From the NCBI GenBank assembly GCA_013365325.1, contig JABVXV010000022.1:124001-188000 (forward strand): 64,000 nucleotides of DNA, in the 5' to 3' direction. Shown here one piece after another: positions 62,679-64,000 of the stretch; within the stretch, counting starts at the first letter, position 1; each line of letters starts with the position of its first letter. The notes under the pieces are model-generated. The model did not search any database, had not been told where the DNA came from, and saw only the letters and a list, made by a program, of their open reading frames with translations. Source of the stretch: Dipetalonema caudispina. Its lineage: Eukaryota; Nematoda; Chromadorea; Rhabditida; Onchocercidae. Position numbers and translations under genes: made by a program.

Positions 62679-64000
62679 GTGCGCTAATCAGTACTAGTAT
62701 TGGTTTTCCTACTGATTATTTCGCAAGAGCCATTTATATCGTAATCAGTATTTGTATTTCATGTTCCAGTATAGGAGCATGAAATGCAAATAATGATTTA
62801 ATGAAAATGAAATGAAATCCAATCTAAGATATCTTATTGTGATAAGAAGATGGTAACAAACTGGACTAGACAATCCTGGAAATTTCAATCGAATCAATAT
62901 AATACCACCATGTGTTCCTTGATCGGATGGTTTGACCTGCAAGAGCATAAATAACCAGTGGATCAAATAAATTAGCTTAATAGCAATCTAATGTGCAATG
63001 GTATCACCACCCAAGATGCAATTTTGCCAGCAGACGATCGCTTCCAATTGAACCCATGAAGAAATAGGGAAATGATAAATTGAAAAGGAAGAACAAATGA
63101 AATGATTGAAGAGAATGTTTTTCCAAAGCGCTTTATTTAGCAAAACTAAGAAAGAATTTTATCTCTAACTTTTGTCTTTAGAACTGTTGAAATTTCTTTT
63201 TTAGCACCCTTTCCATTCTGCTTCGCGATGCCAACTTCATTGTCTGATTTCTTGCAAAATTCGTTTTAAAAATGATGATATTTAGTTAATATTCACATAA
63301 TGACAGATGGTCTTAATTATATTTTTTAAAAAAACTGTGATGTATAAATGTCGTCTCTCATTTAGGTTTCCTGTAAAACCTTCAAAATCAATGAAAGAAA
63401 AGGAAGATACTGATTATGGGAAATTTTTGACTGTTAATTTCAGAGTGATCGATGTTGGCGGGCAACGTTCTGAAAGAAAAAAATGGATACACTGCTTCGA
63501 TAATGTAAATGCAATTATATTTATATCATCATTATCTGAATATGACCAAACATTACGAGAAGATAATTGCACGGTATCTAAATTTTTGCCGTCATTTAGG
63601 AAATAATATATTTTTATAATAGGTCGCAATTAGTGTTGAAAATTGAAATATCAATCATTAGAATAATTGTTTCACAGTAAGATGTGGAAACAGCTAATTT
63701 TGCTTAATTTCGAATCCAACTAATAAAAATTGAATTTAAAAGCTGAAGTCTTCTAGATGATATTTACAATGAGATAAACAATGAAAACTATCAAAATGAA
63801 GAAGAATCACAGAAAAGAAATAACAATTACCCATATTTTTTGTTTGTACTGCAATAATAAGTATTATTGCAGAATCGAATGCAAGAAAGTTTGAAACTTT
63901 TCGACTCGATATGTAATAGTCCCTGGTTTGCCGATATTCATTTCATCTTATTTTTAAATAAAAAGGACCTCTTCGCTGAAAAAATAACTCGTTCACCTTT
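57274..64000 (+). CDS. Divergent heterotrimeric G-protein alpha subunit, 3' end beyond window
   Basis: GTP-binding switch that couples membrane receptors to effectors. Exons 57274-57391, 60411-60453, 60767-60908, 61640-61794, 62009-62137, 63366-63573 and 63873 onward join in phase. Start MGHCAS fits N-myristoylation at Gly2 and palmitoylation at Cys4. P-loop [15 protein letters not shown]; helical domain [31 protein letters not shown]; switch [16 protein letters not shown] with the catalytic Arg; switch [20 protein letters not shown] with the catalytic Gln; [10 protein letters not shown]; guanine-recognition FLNKKDLF just before the window end. All catalytic residues are kept, so it should be active. 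Sequence is more diverged than Go, Gi or Gq, like the nematode-specific GPA proteins of sensory neurons. The C-terminal receptor-binding helix is not visible, so no class is assigned. Confidence 0.93.
58414..58464. repeat. (AT)n microsatellite in Galpha intron 1
   Basis: About 25 uninterrupted AT units. Confidence 0.95.
58675..58708. repeat. Perfect palindrome, 16-bp arms, 2-base spacer
   Basis: AACCACTAGCAGTCTA (58675-58690), AC, then the exact reverse complement (58693-58708). It lies inside the 3-kb first intron of the Galpha gene. Confidence 0.92.
62562..62589. repeat. Inverted repeat, 11-bp arms, 6-base loop
   Basis: TTGAAGTGCAC (62562-62572), GGATGA, and its exact reverse complement (62579-62589), in Galpha intron 5. 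Confidence 0.85.
62644..62676. repeat. (TA)n microsatellite in Galpha intron 5
   Basis: About 16 TA units, 55 bases after the 62562 inverted repeat. Confidence 0.95.
62743..62798 (+). ncRNA. Candidate intronic RNA hairpin, 25-bp stem with G:U pairs
   Basis: Positions 62743-62767 pair with 62774-62798 around a 6-base loop (AGTATA). Of 25 positions, 22 are Watson-Crick, two are G:U on the plus strand and one is a mismatch (62748/62793). The G:U pairs exist only in the plus-strand RNA, the direction of the host Galpha transcript. The loop is shorter than usual for a microRNA precursor. Confidence 0.3.

Noticed and set aside
62409..62687. 92-residue frame in Galpha intron 5
   Set aside because: It runs through an inverted repeat and a TA microsatellite and lies inside a well-supported intron.

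Overview
This window looks like nuclear DNA of a parasitic nematode, most likely a filarial (spirurid) worm. The sequence is strongly A+T-rich by eye, genes are cut into many short exons with GT/AG introns of about 100-700 bp, and several start codons sit a few bases after a pyrimidine-rich AG suited to spliced-leader trans-splicing. The gene content is worm-specific: a warthog (hedgehog-related) protein, a levamisole-type acetylcholine receptor alpha subunit and a stargazin-like tetraspan. No bacterial operon, CRISPR array, intact transposon or tRNA gene was recognised. Exon maps were built by hand from conserved protein blocks, splice sites and phase agreement, so individual boundaries carry some uncertainty.

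Layout. 1-692 (-): decayed copy of a JMJD6/PSR-1 JmjC gene, cut by the left edge. 2287-4097 (+): UBC9, the SUMO E2. 6459-11033 (+): warthog protein with N-terminal Wart and C-terminal Hint (autoprocessing) domains. 11223-15601 (-): nicotinic receptor alpha subunit of the UNC-38/UNC-63 kind, tail-to-tail with warthog. 15907-16093 (-): orphan candidate exon. 16573-20557 (-): secreted protein with EB module, Ser/Thr-rich mucin region and C-type lectin domain. 23028-25353 (+): stargazin/claudin-like four-helix membrane protein. 25354-33138: long non-coding interval with repeats and a cluster of nuclear-receptor half-sites. 33139-38059 (-): LARGE-type bifunctional glycosyltransferase. 42407-43684 (+): unknown cysteine-rich secreted protein. 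46724-50064 (+): PRCC-like nuclear protein. 52391-54223 (+): unknown acidic secreted protein with a basic tail. 57274-64000 (+): divergent G-protein alpha subunit, cut by the right edge.

The genes do not form one pathway. Several act at the cell surface or outside the cell (warthog, receptor, lectin, stargazin-like protein, LARGE, Galpha, two unknown secreted proteins); the PRCC-like protein is expected in the nucleus, and UBC9 catalyses SUMO conjugation inside the cell.

The observations most worth a second look are the JMJD6/PSR-1 pseudogene, three GC-AG introns each forced by reading phase in conserved genes, a series of perfect short-loop palindromes, a G:U-rich hairpin in a Galpha intron, the nuclear-receptor site cluster near 31 kb, and the EB-mucin-lectin architecture.
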